Shown here in pieces: positions 33,023-40,806 of a DNA stretch of 64,000 bases. Source of the DNA: Streptomyces carminius (GTDB lineage Bacteria > Actinomycetota > Actinomycetes > Streptomycetales > Streptomycetaceae); assembly GCF_002794255.1 (NCBI RefSeq), contig NZ_PGGW01000014.1, forward strand, positions 1-64,000. The letters run 5' to 3'. The translations under genes were made by a program, and so were the position numbers. Every line of letters starts with the position of its first letter. Position 1 is the stretch's first letter. A model generated the notes under the pieces. It made no database searches, had not been told where the DNA came from, and was given only the letters and a program-made list of their open reading frames with translations.

Positions 33023-33514
33023 TCACCACACCGGGCGCAGCGGGGGCGGCCCCTCCGGGGCCATCTCGCGGATCAGCCGGGCCAGGTACCCGCGCATGGC
33101 GGTCAGCTCCTCGCCCCGCGCACCCATCCGGTCGGCCAGTTCGGCCTCCAGCCGGTGGAGGACGCGTCCGGCGACGGCCAGGTGCTCCTGGGCCCGGTCG
33201 GTCGGTGTCACCAGTTTCCGCCGCCCGCCGGCCGGGTGGGGTTCGCGGCGCAGATAGCCGCGCCGTTCCAGGTCGTCGACGATCTGGCCCGCGGCCTGTT
33301 TGGACACCCCCAGCCGTTCGGCCAGCTCGCTGCTGGTGGCGCCGCGCCGGCCCAGTGCCTGGAAGGTGAGGCCGTGGATGGGGCGGAGGTCGGCGTACCC
33401 CGCTTCTGCCAACTGCTGGTTGAACTCGGCCAGCAGGAGCTGGAAGGCCATACCGAACAGGTAGAGCAGTTCCGCTCGGGCGAGGGGATCGTCGCTGTTG
33501 TCCACGGAAAACAT
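33023..33514 (-). CDS. MarR-family transcriptional regulator
   Basis: This 163-residue MarR repressor has a winged helix at TFQALGRRGATSSELAERLGVSKQAAGQIVDDLERRGYLRREPHPAGGRRKLVTPTDRA, with the wing at GGRRK. Helices at both ends form the dimer interface. It is divergent from a small cupin gene across a 96-base spacer that contains a near-perfect palindrome (33531-33572), probably its operator. It therefore likely represses itself and the cupin operon. The inducer is unknown. Confidence 0.9.
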   Translation of the reverse strand: MFSVDNSDDPLARAELLYLFGMAFQLLLAEFNQQLAEAGYADLRPIHGLTFQALGRRGATSSELAERLGVSKQAAGQIVDDLERRGYLRREPHPAGGRRKLVTPTDRAQEHLAVAGRVLHRLEAELADRMGARGEELTAMRGYLARLIREMAPEGPPPLRPVW

Positions 33515-33530
33515 GGTGACACACGCGAGT

Positions 33531-33572
33531 CAAGACGCTTTACTCTCCATGCGGTTCGAGTAAAGCAACTTG
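33531..33572. promoter_or_regulatory. Probable MarR operator palindrome
   Basis: The arms at 33531-33545 and 33558-33572 (CAAGACGCTTTACTC / GAGTAAAGCAACTTG) pair at 13 of 15 positions around a 12-base centre. The core CTTTACTC/GAGTAAAG is perfect and A+T-rich against the background. It lies between the divergent MarR and cupin genes. Confidence 0.7.
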
Positions 33573-33610
33573 ACCCACTTGTCGTCGAACACAGGAACCG
33601 AGGAGCAGCC

Positions 33611-34024
33611 GTGCACATCACCGCTCCCTCCCCCGGGCTGGACGTCACCACCGCCAACGCCACCATGACGAGACTCGCCGCCCCCAGCCTGGGCAGCGCC
33701 GAGCTGAGCGTCTGGCGGGTGCGGATGACGCCCGGCGCCCAGGGTCCCGTCCACACCGTCGACCGCGAACAGGTGTGGACGGTGACCTCCGGAGTCCTGG
33801 AGTTCACCGTCGGCGAGCGCACCGGGACCGCCGCCGCCGGGCAGGCGGTGACCGTGCCGGCCGGTGCCGTACGGCGGATCCGTGCGGCCAGGGGCGCGGC
33901 CAAAGGCGCGGCCGGGACCGGGGACGCCGGTACGGAGGCCGAGGCACTGGTGGCCATGGCCTGCGGTGCCACCGTCGAGGTGGCGGGGAGCGGGGAGCGC
34001 ATCCGGCTGCCCTGGGCCGAATGA
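33611..34024 (+). CDS. Cupin domain protein
   Basis: This 137-residue single-domain cupin has the first motif region as PGAQGPVHTVDREQVWTVTSGVLEF and the second as GQAVTVPAGAVRRI. Only one clear metal-ligand histidine (VHT) and a Glu remain, so metal-dependent catalysis is uncertain; sensing or binding is an alternative. The start is a GTG at 33611 with AGGAG upstream. A 20-residue Ala/Gly/Lys-rich loop interrupts the second half. It is controlled in all likelihood by the divergent MarR gene and is followed 40 bases later by a GNAT gene. Confidence 0.8.
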   Translation: MHITAPSPGLDVTTANATMTRLAAPSLGSAELSVWRVRMTPGAQGPVHTVDREQVWTVTSGVLEFTVGERTGTAAAGQAVTVPAGAVRRIRAARGAAKGAAGTGDAGTEAEALVAMACGATVEVAGSGERIRLPWAE

Positions 34025-34064
34025 CGTCCGCCGTGGAAGGGGCGGCGGACGTAGGGTGCCGGTC

Positions 34065-34523
34065 ATGAGCGACATCGCCATACGGCCCGCCGCGGCGGAC
34101 GATCTGCGCGCCATCGTGGACATGCTCGCCGACGACCCGCTGGGTGCCCGGCGGGAGTCGCCCGGCGACCTGGCCCCGTACCGCGCCGCCTGGGAGCGCA
34201 TCGCCGCCGACCCGCAGCAGCATCTGGTCGTCGCGGAGCGTGCCGGTGACGGCCGGGTCGTCGGTACGCTCCAGCTCACCGTCATCCCCGGACTGTCGCG
34301 GTGCGGGGCGAGCCGCGCCCTCGTCGAGGCCGTCCGCGTCCACGCCGACGAGCGCGGTTCCGGGCTGGGCACCCGGTTGGTCGGGTGGGCCGTCGAGGAG
34401 GCTCGCCGGCAGGGTTGCGCCACGGTCCAGCTCACCTCCGACGCCACCCGCACCGACGCCCACCGCTTCTACGAGCGACTGGGGTTCACCGCCTCGCACG
34501 TCGGGTTCAAGCTGGTGTTCTGA
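34065..34523 (+). CDS. GNAT acetyltransferase
   Basis: This 152-residue GCN5-related acetyltransferase begins DIAIRPAAADDLRAIVDML, has the strand-bulge region VVGTLQLTVIPGLSRCGASRALVEAVRVHADERGSGLGTRLV, with the acetyl-CoA loop at RGSGLG, and ends DAHRFYERLGFTASHVGFKL. The start is the ATG at 34065. It lies 40 bases after the cupin gene and may be in the same MarR-controlled unit. A hairpin terminator follows at 34594-34630. The substrate is unknown. Confidence 0.88.
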   Translation: MSDIAIRPAAADDLRAIVDMLADDPLGARRESPGDLAPYRAAWERIAADPQQHLVVAERAGDGRVVGTLQLTVIPGLSRCGASRALVEAVRVHADERGSGLGTRLVGWAVEEARRQGCATVQLTSDATRTDAHRFYERLGFTASHVGFKLVF

Positions 34524-34593
34524 GTGTTATGCGCGTTCCGCCGTTCTGGGCGTTCCGGGTGCGCCGGACGTCCGGCCGCCGCTAGGCTGCACG

Positions 34594-34630
34594 AGCCCGA
34601 AGCCGCAACCTTTTCTTGCGACTTCGGGCT
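34594..34630. terminator. Bidirectional terminator hairpin
   Basis: The 15-base arms 34594-34608 and 34616-34630 pair with one mismatch around a short pyrimidine loop. The stem is followed by TTT on the plus strand. It lies between the convergent GNAT and Mrr-like genes. Confidence 0.8.
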
Positions 34631-34680
34631 TTCGCGCGGTGCCGCGGCGGTGTCGCGGTGGTGCCGCGGCCGGCGGGCCG

Positions 34681-35694
34681 TCAGAGCAGCACCCGGAGCG
34701 TCGCCCCGGCGCTCCACGCCTCCAGCAGCTCGCGGTGCACGGTGGTGATCCCATGACGGGCGGCCGACTCCAGTGCGGCGGGAGTGAAGGCGGAGGCCGT
34801 GACGGACAGGCGGACCTCCGCCCCGTACCGCGCCCTCGCCGTTTCGGCGAACCTCCGCATCTCCTCGCCTCCCACTGCCCGGTGCGGGACGGGGTGCTCG
34901 CACCGCACCGCCAGCCGCCGCCCGCCGGCGGTGTGGCCGACGAGGTCCGCGCCCAGGTGGCTGCCGCTGTCGTCGGCGCCGAGCACGGTGCAGCCGTCGC
35001 GGCGGCACAGCCCGGCCACCTGGTCCGTGAACTCCCGCCGGTCCATCGCGTCCAGGGCCGCCGCCGTGACCACCGGCCGCCGTCCGCGCAGGGTGCGCCT
35101 GACGTCGTCGAGGTCCTCGCGGATCCCGGCCAGTTCGCGGCGCTGCTCGCCGAAGGCGTCGATGAGGTGGTTCAGCATGGGGACGACCGTTCGGCCGATG
35201 ATCCGGCCCGTGGTCTCCGCGCTGATGCGGGTGATGCGCTCGTCCAGGGCGGCGAGATCGATGTCGGCGTGGACGCGCACCAGGTTGTCCACAGGCTGTG
35301 GATTGTTTTCCCGCTCCGCGTCCAACAGGTAGGAACGCACCTGACGTGCGACGATGCTGTCGCGCAGCAGCATCGCGACGTTGAGGACGGCCCGCCGGGG
35401 GAAGACCGCCTGCGCTCTTGTGCGTGACTGAACCTGACAGACCTCCTTAAAGAAGGTCAGTTCTGTACCTGTCAAAACCCGGTAGCCATTGCTCTCCAGT
35501 TCCTCCCTGTGGTCCGCCACCAGGGACTCGATGGTCTTGAGGCCCACCTCGAAGTAGTCGGCCACCATCTGTGTCGTGACGTGAAACCCGTCCGGCAGGA
35601 CGGAGAGCACCTTGACCTTGTCGAGTGTCTCCGTGCGGTCCACCACGCTCTCACGCAGCGACCTCGACTCCAGCAGGACGCTCTCGTTCAGCAT
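34681..35694 (-). CDS. Phage-antirepressor-like / degenerate Mrr nuclease fusion protein
   Basis: This 337-residue protein has two parts. Residues 1 to about 130 (TLDKVKVLSVLPDGFHVTTQMVADYFEVG, later FPRRAVLNVAMLLRDSIVARQVRSYLLD) resemble the N-terminal DNA-binding regions of phage Rha/antirepressor-type proteins found in Firmicutes and actinomycetes. The last 110 residues have an Mrr/type IV restriction-like fold (FTDQVAGLCRRDGCTVLGADDSG...GADLVG...LAVRCEH...VTASAFTPAALESAARHGITTV). The catalytic (E/Q)xK of Mrr is replaced by RCE, so cleavage is doubtful. A helical segment joins the parts. The ATG at 35694 has a strong GGAGGAG site. No methyltransferase or other restriction partner lies nearby. 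Confidence 0.72.
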   Translation of the reverse strand: MLNESVLLESRSLRESVVDRTETLDKVKVLSVLPDGFHVTTQMVADYFEVGLKTIESLVADHREELESNGYRVLTGTELTFFKEVCQVQSRTRAQAVFPRRAVLNVAMLLRDSIVARQVRSYLLDAERENNPQPVDNLVRVHADIDLAALDERITRISAETTGRIIGRTVVPMLNHLIDAFGEQRRELAGIREDLDDVRRTLRGRRPVVTAAALDAMDRREFTDQVAGLCRRDGCTVLGADDSGSHLGADLVGHTAGGRRLAVRCEHPVPHRAVGGEEMRRFAETARARYGAEVRLSVTASAFTPAALESAARHGITTVHRELLEAWSAGATLRVLL

Positions 35695-36034
35695 CGCTTT
35701 CTCCTCCGGTCGGGCGTCGCCCCGGTGGCGGCGCCTCCTCACCGGGAAAACGAGGGAGAAAATGTGAAGACACGATCTGAGGATGTGAGGCGCCGGTGAA
35801 GCAGCGCTGTGGAGAGCGCTTCCGGTGAGTGGAATCCACCGGGGTTCTTCCAGGACCTCGGTGCCGGACCGGCCACCGGCGCGTCCGTCACAGCCCTCCT
35901 TACAGGAGGGCCGTGGGCGTCCTCGCGCGGTTCCGTCCACAGGCGGTGCCCGGTCCACCGGGCCGCCCGCCGTCCTGGGCGGCCCGGTGGAAAGCGGTGG
36001 TGCCCCGGTGCCGGTGCCGGGTAGGAGTGGCCGC
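35695..36034. other. Divergent spacer with hairpins
   Basis: This 340-base spacer separates the Mrr-like gene (minus) from the serine hydrolase gene (plus). It holds an 8-bp hairpin (GCCCTCCT-TAC-AGGAGGGC, 35895-35913 region) and the 15-bp hairpin listed separately. The section 35745-35800 is A- and G-rich. No gene is credible. Confidence 0.65.
35954..35991. repeat. 15-bp inverted repeat before the serine hydrolase
   Basis: The arms 35954-35968 and 35977-35991 are perfectly complementary with an 8-base loop. The hairpin ends 43 bases before the serine hydrolase ATG, so it may form in the leader RNA. Confidence 0.8.
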
Positions 36035-37501
36035 ATGGTCACAACCAGTGGAGAACCGGACGGAGAGCTGCTGCCCACCACCCGCCGTGCGCTCCTGCAC
36101 CGGCTGGCCACCGTCCAGTCCGGGGGACGGCTGCCCTCGGTGGTCGGTGCCGTGGTGCGGGACGGGCGGACGGTGTGGACCGGCGCGCGCGGCACCCTCG
36201 ACGGCGGAGACGGCGGAGACGGCGGGTACGGCGGCGGCGCGGCGGCCGGGGCGCCCACCGCCGACACCCAGTACCGCATCGGGTCGATCACCAAGACGTT
36301 CGTCGCCGTGCTGGTGATGCGGCTGCGCGACGAGGGGCTGCTGGACCTCGCCGACCCGCTCGGCGCCCACCTGGACGTCCCCGCCGACATCCCCGTCGAG
36401 GCCAGGAGCCTGACGGTCGCCCAACTGCTGTCCCACTCCGCCGGTCTGGCCGCCGAGCCGCGCGGCCCCTGGTGGGAGCGGACCCCCGGTGAGCTGCGGC
36501 CCGAACCGGCGGACCTGTTCGGTGAGCGGCCGCTGCGGCACCCCGCCGGGCGGCGGCACCACTACTCCAATCTCGGCTATGCCCTGCTGGGCGCCCTGGT
36601 CGCGCGGCTGCGCGGCGCGCCCTGGGACGCGGTGCTGCGCGCGGAGGTGCTCGAGCCGCTGGGCATGCGCCGCACCACGCTCCGTCCGGTGGAGCCGTAC
36701 GCCCGCGGCTGGGCCGTGCACCCGTGGGCGGACGCGGTGCTGCCCGAGCCGCTCGCCGACACCGGGCGGATGGCGCCCGCCGGGCAGCTGTGGTCCACCG
36801 TCGATGACCTGTGCCGTTTCGCGGCGTTCCTGTCGGCGGGTGACACGCGGGTGCTCGGGGCGGAGAGCCTCGCCGAGATGCGGGCCCCGGCGGTGGCGCC
36901 GGAGGCGGCCTCCTGGGAGCGGTCGTACGGGCTGGGAACGCAGTTGCTGCGCTCCGGGGGACGGCTGCTGGCCGGGCACAGCGGTTCCATGCCGGGCTTC
37001 CTCGCCGACCTGTGGACGGCTCCCGGGGAGCGGCTGGCGGGTGTGGTGCTGGCCAACGCGACCTCCGGCCTGCCGCCGGCCTCGGCCGCCGGGCTCCTGG
37101 GGATCGTGGCCGAGCGCGAGCCGTCCCTCCCCGAGCCGTGGCGGGCTCGTTCGGCGGCCGATCCGGAGCTGCTGGCGCTGACCGGCCCCTGGTACTGGGG
37201 GCCGGCGGCGTTCGTGCTGCGACTGTGCGAGGGGCGTGTGCTGGAACTGGCGCCGGTCGGCGGCGCCGGCCGGGCCTCCCGCTTCCGCCCGGCGGCCGGC
37301 GCCGACGGTGACGGTGACGGCACCTGGACGGGACTGGACGGCTACTACGCGGGCGAGACGCTGCGCGTGGTGCGCGGTGCGGACGGCTCGGTGAGCCATC
37401 TCGACCTGGGCACGTTCGTCTTCACCCGCCGCCCGTACGATCCGGCGGCCCCGGTGCCGGGCGGAGTGGCGCCGGAGGGCTGGCGCGCGGACGCGGAGTG
37501 A
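36035..37501 (+). CDS. Serine hydrolase of the class C beta-lactamase family
   Basis: This 488-residue protein has the beta-lactamase/DD-peptidase (PF00144) fold: catalytic SITK (Ser84, Lys87), YSN (177-179) and HSG (315-317). A C-terminal domain of about 120 residues contains two short repeats of a WYWG/GYY pattern. No signal peptide is visible, which favours an intracellular esterase or peptidase over a secreted beta-lactamase. Residues 56-70 are a Gly/Asp-rich insertion. The ATG at 36035 follows TAGGAG. The true substrate is unknown. Confidence 0.87.
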   Translation: MVTTSGEPDGELLPTTRRALLHRLATVQSGGRLPSVVGAVVRDGRTVWTGARGTLDGGDGGDGGYGGGAAAGAPTADTQYRIGSITKTFVAVLVMRLRDEGLLDLADPLGAHLDVPADIPVEARSLTVAQLLSHSAGLAAEPRGPWWERTPGELRPEPADLFGERPLRHPAGRRHHYSNLGYALLGALVARLRGAPWDAVLRAEVLEPLGMRRTTLRPVEPYARGWAVHPWADAVLPEPLADTGRMAPAGQLWSTVDDLCRFAAFLSAGDTRVLGAESLAEMRAPAVAPEAASWERSYGLGTQLLRSGGRLLAGHSGSMPGFLADLWTAPGERLAGVVLANATSGLPPASAAGLLGIVAEREPSLPEPWRARSAADPELLALTGPWYWGPAAFVLRLCEGRVLELAPVGGAGRASRFRPAAGADGDGDGTWTGLDGYYAGETLRVVRGADGSVSHLDLGTFVFTRRPYDPAAPVPGGVAPEGWRADAE

Positions 37502-37554
37502 GCGGGCAGCGGGAGTGCGGAGCGCGGAGTGCGGAGAGTGCCGCCGGGACGGTG

Positions 37555-38628
37555 TCAGCCCAGTGATCCCAGGTACGGCGCGAAGCGGCGGCCGGGGTCG
37601 CCGGGGAGTCCGGGCGTGCCGTGGACCATCAGGGTGTGGGTGGCGCGCTCGGTCAGGCCGTGAGCGCGCAGCCAGGCCCGTAGTCCGGGGTGCCGGGCGT
37701 CGGTGTCGAGGCGGACGGGGCCGTCGGCGCGGGTGGCCAGTTCGGTGATCAGGGCCCGGGCGGTGGGCTCGTCCTCGGCGATCACGGGGCCGATGACGGC
37801 GGTGTCCCCGCCCGGCCAGAGGGCGGCGTAACCGGTGAGTCCCGTGTTCGGGGTGCCGGGGGCGGCGACGGCGAAGTGGTCGGCGAGGGAGGGCAGCCGG
37901 ACGATGAGATGGGCGCGGTCGGCGCCGAAGACCGGCGCGTCCAGGGCGAGTACGGCGGGCAGGTCGGCGGCGGTGGCGTCGCGTACGCGCAGGTACGCCC
38001 GGGGACCGGCGCGGTGATCGGCGGTGCGGTCGGCGGCGCGGGCGCCGGTGAACTCGCCGGTGAGCCGGACGACGGTGCCGACGGTGGTGAAGCCGAGCTT
38101 CTCGTAGAGCGGTCTGCCGCTGTCGTTGGCGGTCAGGAAGACCGTGGCGTCACCGGCCTCGGCCAGCGCGTGCCGCACCAGCAGGCGGCCCAGGCCCCGG
38201 CGGGCGTGGCGGCCGGCGACGAGCACCATGACGACGGAGGCGCTGGGGCGGTCCCGCGGGGCGTGCGGGGGCGGTCCGTAGGGGACGAGGACGCAGACGC
38301 CGATCAGACCCCGGCCCTCTCCGGGGCCGTGGTCCCCGGGCCCGGAGAGGGCCGGGGTCTCCTGGGCTCCGGGGGACTCCGGGGACTCCGCGGCCCCCGG
38401 AGCCTTGGGGGGAGAGACCTCGTCCGCCGGGGCGTCGATGCCGTAGCCCTGCCCGGCGGTGAGCAGCAGCCGCCACTTGCGCTCCCGGCGTGCCCAGCCG
38501 CGGTCGGCGGCCAGGTCGAGGCAGGCGGGCAGATCGTCGAGAGTGAGACGGCGGACGACCGGACCGGGGGAGAAGCGGGAAGAAGGTGAGGGGGACGAGG
38601 GGGGTGAGGGTGGTGAGGAGGAGGTCAC
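37555..38628 (-). CDS. Two-domain GNAT acetyltransferase
   Basis: This 357-residue protein has an N-terminal GNAT domain (RLTLDDLPACLDLAADRGW; HARRGLGRLLVRHAL acetyl-CoA loop; NDSGRPLYEKLGFTTVGTV) and a second, YitH/HolE-type domain at the C-terminus (ATAADLPAVLALDAPVFGADRAHLI, ending THTLMVHG). A low-complexity Ala/Pro/Glu/Ser insertion (about residues 70-105) sits between the first strand pair and the core and carries a DNA-level 20-bp inverted repeat. The first 20 residues are Ser/Pro-rich. The substrate is unknown. Confidence 0.85.
   Translation of the reverse strand: MTSSSPPSPPSSPSPSSRFSPGPVVRRLTLDDLPACLDLAADRGWARRERKWRLLLTAGQGYGIDAPADEVSPPKAPGAAESPESPGAQETPALSGPGDHGPGEGRGLIGVCVLVPYGPPPHAPRDRPSASVVMVLVAGRHARRGLGRLLVRHALAEAGDATVFLTANDSGRPLYEKLGFTTVGTVVRLTGEFTGARAADRTADHRAGPRAYLRVRDATAADLPAVLALDAPVFGADRAHLIVRLPSLADHFAVAAPGTPNTGLTGYAALWPGGDTAVIGPVIAEDEPTARALITELATRADGPVRLDTDARHPGLRAWLRAHGLTERATHTLMVHGTPGLPGDPGRRFAPYLGSLG
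38306..38360. repeat. 20-bp perfect inverted repeat inside the GNAT gene
   Basis: The arms 38306-38325 and 38341-38360 are perfectly complementary, with a 15-base centre. They encode the disordered linker of the GNAT protein, so the palindrome may have inserted without disturbing the fold. Confidence 0.88.
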
Positions 38629-39344
38629 GGACGGTCAGCTTGGCCGATCGAGTGGCGGGACGGCCAGGGGTTTACCTTTTTGCATCCGTACGTTCCCCCG
38701 TCCCGGGAGTGCCGTGCGCGTCCGGCACCCCCGGGACGGCGGGGTTCCGGCGTTTTCGGCCGATGACCCCGGTATGCCGGAGGTGCGCCGGGAGCGCGCC
38801 ACCGGATATCGCCGGGGAGTGCGCCGCCGGTCAGCCCGCCCGGATTCCGGATCGGCGGACGGGAAGCGAGCGGCGAAGCGGTGGTAAGCGACGGTAAGCG
38901 GTGGAAAAAGAGAGGCGCCCGTAATGGGAAAGTGCGGACAGACCGTTCACACCGGATTTCCCGCGGAGTGGTGGAGAAGTGAAGATCGCGCGAAGGAGAT
39001 GTGACCGAATCGGGGTGTCCGGCCTGTCCGGAAGCCACCGGGAAGTCAGGTGTGGTACGCCGATCCCCTTGGCCACCCGCCTGTTGGGAGCGGGTGGCCG
39101 GGAGGGCCGGTGGTGCGTGGAGGAGGATCTTCCGGGTGTGGCCGCCGGGCTGTCCGCGGTGATCGGCGGAGTCGCGGAATTCGCCGGGAACGCTGACGGT
39201 GCTTGTATATCGGCGGTGCGCCGGTATGGTCGGGACCGCAGTGCGACCACAATCCGCGACAGCTGACTCGGGGTCTCGAATACGAGTGATTCCGCCTTTG
39301 TAAGCGACCGGACCGATCGGAAGATGTTCGAGGCGAGACATACC
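38629..39344. other. Long divergent spacer before the flavohaemoprotein gene
   Basis: These 700 bases carry no gene that I can support. A 16-base inverted repeat with one mismatch (38698-38713 with 38724-38739) lies near the GNAT start. The remainder is lower in G+C than the surroundings, with a CTCGAATACGAG palindrome at 39275 region. The flavohaemoprotein promoter should be here. I see no NsrR-like operator. Confidence 0.6.
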
Positions 39345-40739
39345 ATGGCCACCACGTCGGCGGACAACGGAATCCCTCAGAGTGCGGCAGGCGGGCCCCC
39401 CGCCGCCGGCCGCGGCGGTGACGGAGACGGCGGCGGGGAGTGGGGCTGGTTCGCCCCGGCGGGCGGTGAGCGAACGGCGGAACAGTCGGCCCGGCCCGGC
39501 CCGGACGTCGGGAGTGCCGGGAGTGCCGGGAGCGCCGAGAGCGCCGAGAGCGCCGAGCCGGCGTACCCCGCGAATCCCGGCTACGGCAGGTTCGAGCCGT
39601 CCCGCGACGCGGAGCTGATACGCCGCACCCTGGAGGAGATAGAACCGATCTCCCAGGCCGTCACCTCGTACTTCTACGCGCTGCTCTTCCTCCAGCACCC
39701 CGGGCTGCGCGAGCTCTTCCCGGCTTCCATGGACAGCCAGCGCGACCGGCTGTTCAAGGCGCTGCTCACCGCCGCCAAGCTGGTCGACGAGCGGCGCGTC
39801 CTGGTGGAGTTCCTCTCCCACCTGGGCCGCGGCCACCGCAAGTACGGCACCCGGCCCGAGCACTACCCGGCGGTCGGCGAGTGCCTGATCGCCGCGCTCA
39901 CCCGTTACGCCACCCGCACCTGGAGCGCGGAGACCGAGGCGGCCTGGGTGCGTGCCTACACCGCCATCTCCCAGATCATGATCGACGCGGCGGCCGAGGA
40001 CGAGCGGCGCGCCCCGGCCTGGTGGCGGGCCGAGGTGGTCGCGCACGAGCTGCGCACCCCGGACATCGCCGTCCTCACCCTGCGTCCCGACCAGCCCTAC
40101 CCCTTCCGGGCCGGGCAGTACACCAGCATCGAGACGCCCTGGTGGCCGAAGGTGTGGCGGCACTACTCACTGGCCTGCGCCCCGCGCCCGGACGGTCTGC
40201 TGGTCCTCCACGTCAAGGTGGTGCCCGCGGGCTGGGTCTCCACCGCGCTCGTCCACCGGGCCCGTCCCGGCGACGTGCTGCGGCTGGGCGCCGCGGCCGG
40301 GTCGATGGCGGTGGACCACTCCTCGGACGCCGGGCTGCTGTGCCTGGGCGGCGGGACCGGCATCGCGCCGGTCAAGGCGCTGGTCGAGGAGGTCGCCAGA
40401 GGGGGCCGGGCCCGTTCGGTGGAGGTCTTCTACGGTGCCCGCGCCGGCCGCGACCTGTACGACCTGGAGGCCATGCGGGAACTGGACCGGCGGTACCCGT
40501 GGCTGACGGTCCGCCCGGTGGCCGCCGAAGGGCCGCCGGACGGGGGCGGGCTCACCGGTCGGCTGCCGGACGTGGTCCGGGAGCACGGGCCGTGGCAGGG
40601 GTACGACGGCTATCTGTCCGGTCCGCCCGGGATGGTCCGCAGCGGGGTGGAGGCGCTGGTGGCGGCCGGAGTCCCGGCCCACCGCATACGGCACGATTCC
40701 CTCGACGCCCTCGGTGCGGCGGGGGCGTCGAGGGACTGA
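39345..40739 (+). CDS. Flavohaemoprotein (globin + FAD/NAD reductase)
   Basis: This 464-residue flavohaemoglobin-like protein would act as a nitric oxide dioxygenase or related reductase. After a disordered N-terminus of about 80 residues with SAGSAGSAESAESAE repeats comes a globin domain (SQAVTSYFYALLFLQHPGLRELF; proximal His in RPEHYPAVGECL). A ferredoxin-reductase module follows, with the FAD motif FRAGQYTSIETPWWPKVWRHYSLA and the NAD-binding LGGGTGIAPVKALVEE. It ends DGYLSGPPGMV..., with no ferredoxin domain. The distal globin residue is Phe/Leu-rich rather than a clear Tyr/Gln pair, so NO activity is not assured. I chose the ATG at 39345, behind GAGGCGAG; an ATG at 39324 is the alternative. 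Confidence 0.87.
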   Translation: MATTSADNGIPQSAAGGPPAAGRGGDGDGGGEWGWFAPAGGERTAEQSARPGPDVGSAGSAGSAESAESAEPAYPANPGYGRFEPSRDAELIRRTLEEIEPISQAVTSYFYALLFLQHPGLRELFPASMDSQRDRLFKALLTAAKLVDERRVLVEFLSHLGRGHRKYGTRPEHYPAVGECLIAALTRYATRTWSAETEAAWVRAYTAISQIMIDAAAEDERRAPAWWRAEVVAHELRTPDIAVLTLRPDQPYPFRAGQYTSIETPWWPKVWRHYSLACAPRPDGLLVLHVKVVPAGWVSTALVHRARPGDVLRLGAAAGSMAVDHSSDAGLLCLGGGTGIAPVKALVEEVARGGRARSVEVFYGARAGRDLYDLEAMRELDRRYPWLTVRPVAAEGPPDGGGLTGRLPDVVREHGPWQGYDGYLSGPPGMVRSGVEALVAAGVPAHRIRHDSLDALGAAGASRD

Positions 40740-40806
40740 GCGCGGTGGCGGAGACGACGGCGGCGGAACAGTGGAACAGGACGTGAACCACCATGGGGAG
40801 CGGGGC

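Noticed and set aside
34681..35694. The Mrr-like gene as part of a complete restriction-modification system
   Set aside because: No methyltransferase, specificity subunit or helicase lies nearby, and the catalytic motif is degraded.
35805..35830. A GAGAGCGCTTCC sequence as another LacI-type operator
   Set aside because: The match to the CebR box is poor and the palindrome is imperfect. It is not near a sugar or LacI-linked gene.
38979..39266. A 95-codon open frame in the spacer before the flavohaemoprotein gene
   Set aside because: No ribosome site of note, no recognisable domain, and Arg/Ser/Gly composition typical of chance frames in this DNA.
39275..39286. CTCGAATACGAG palindrome as an NsrR or Rex operator
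   Set aside because: It is short and does not match the known motifs well enough to assign a regulator.
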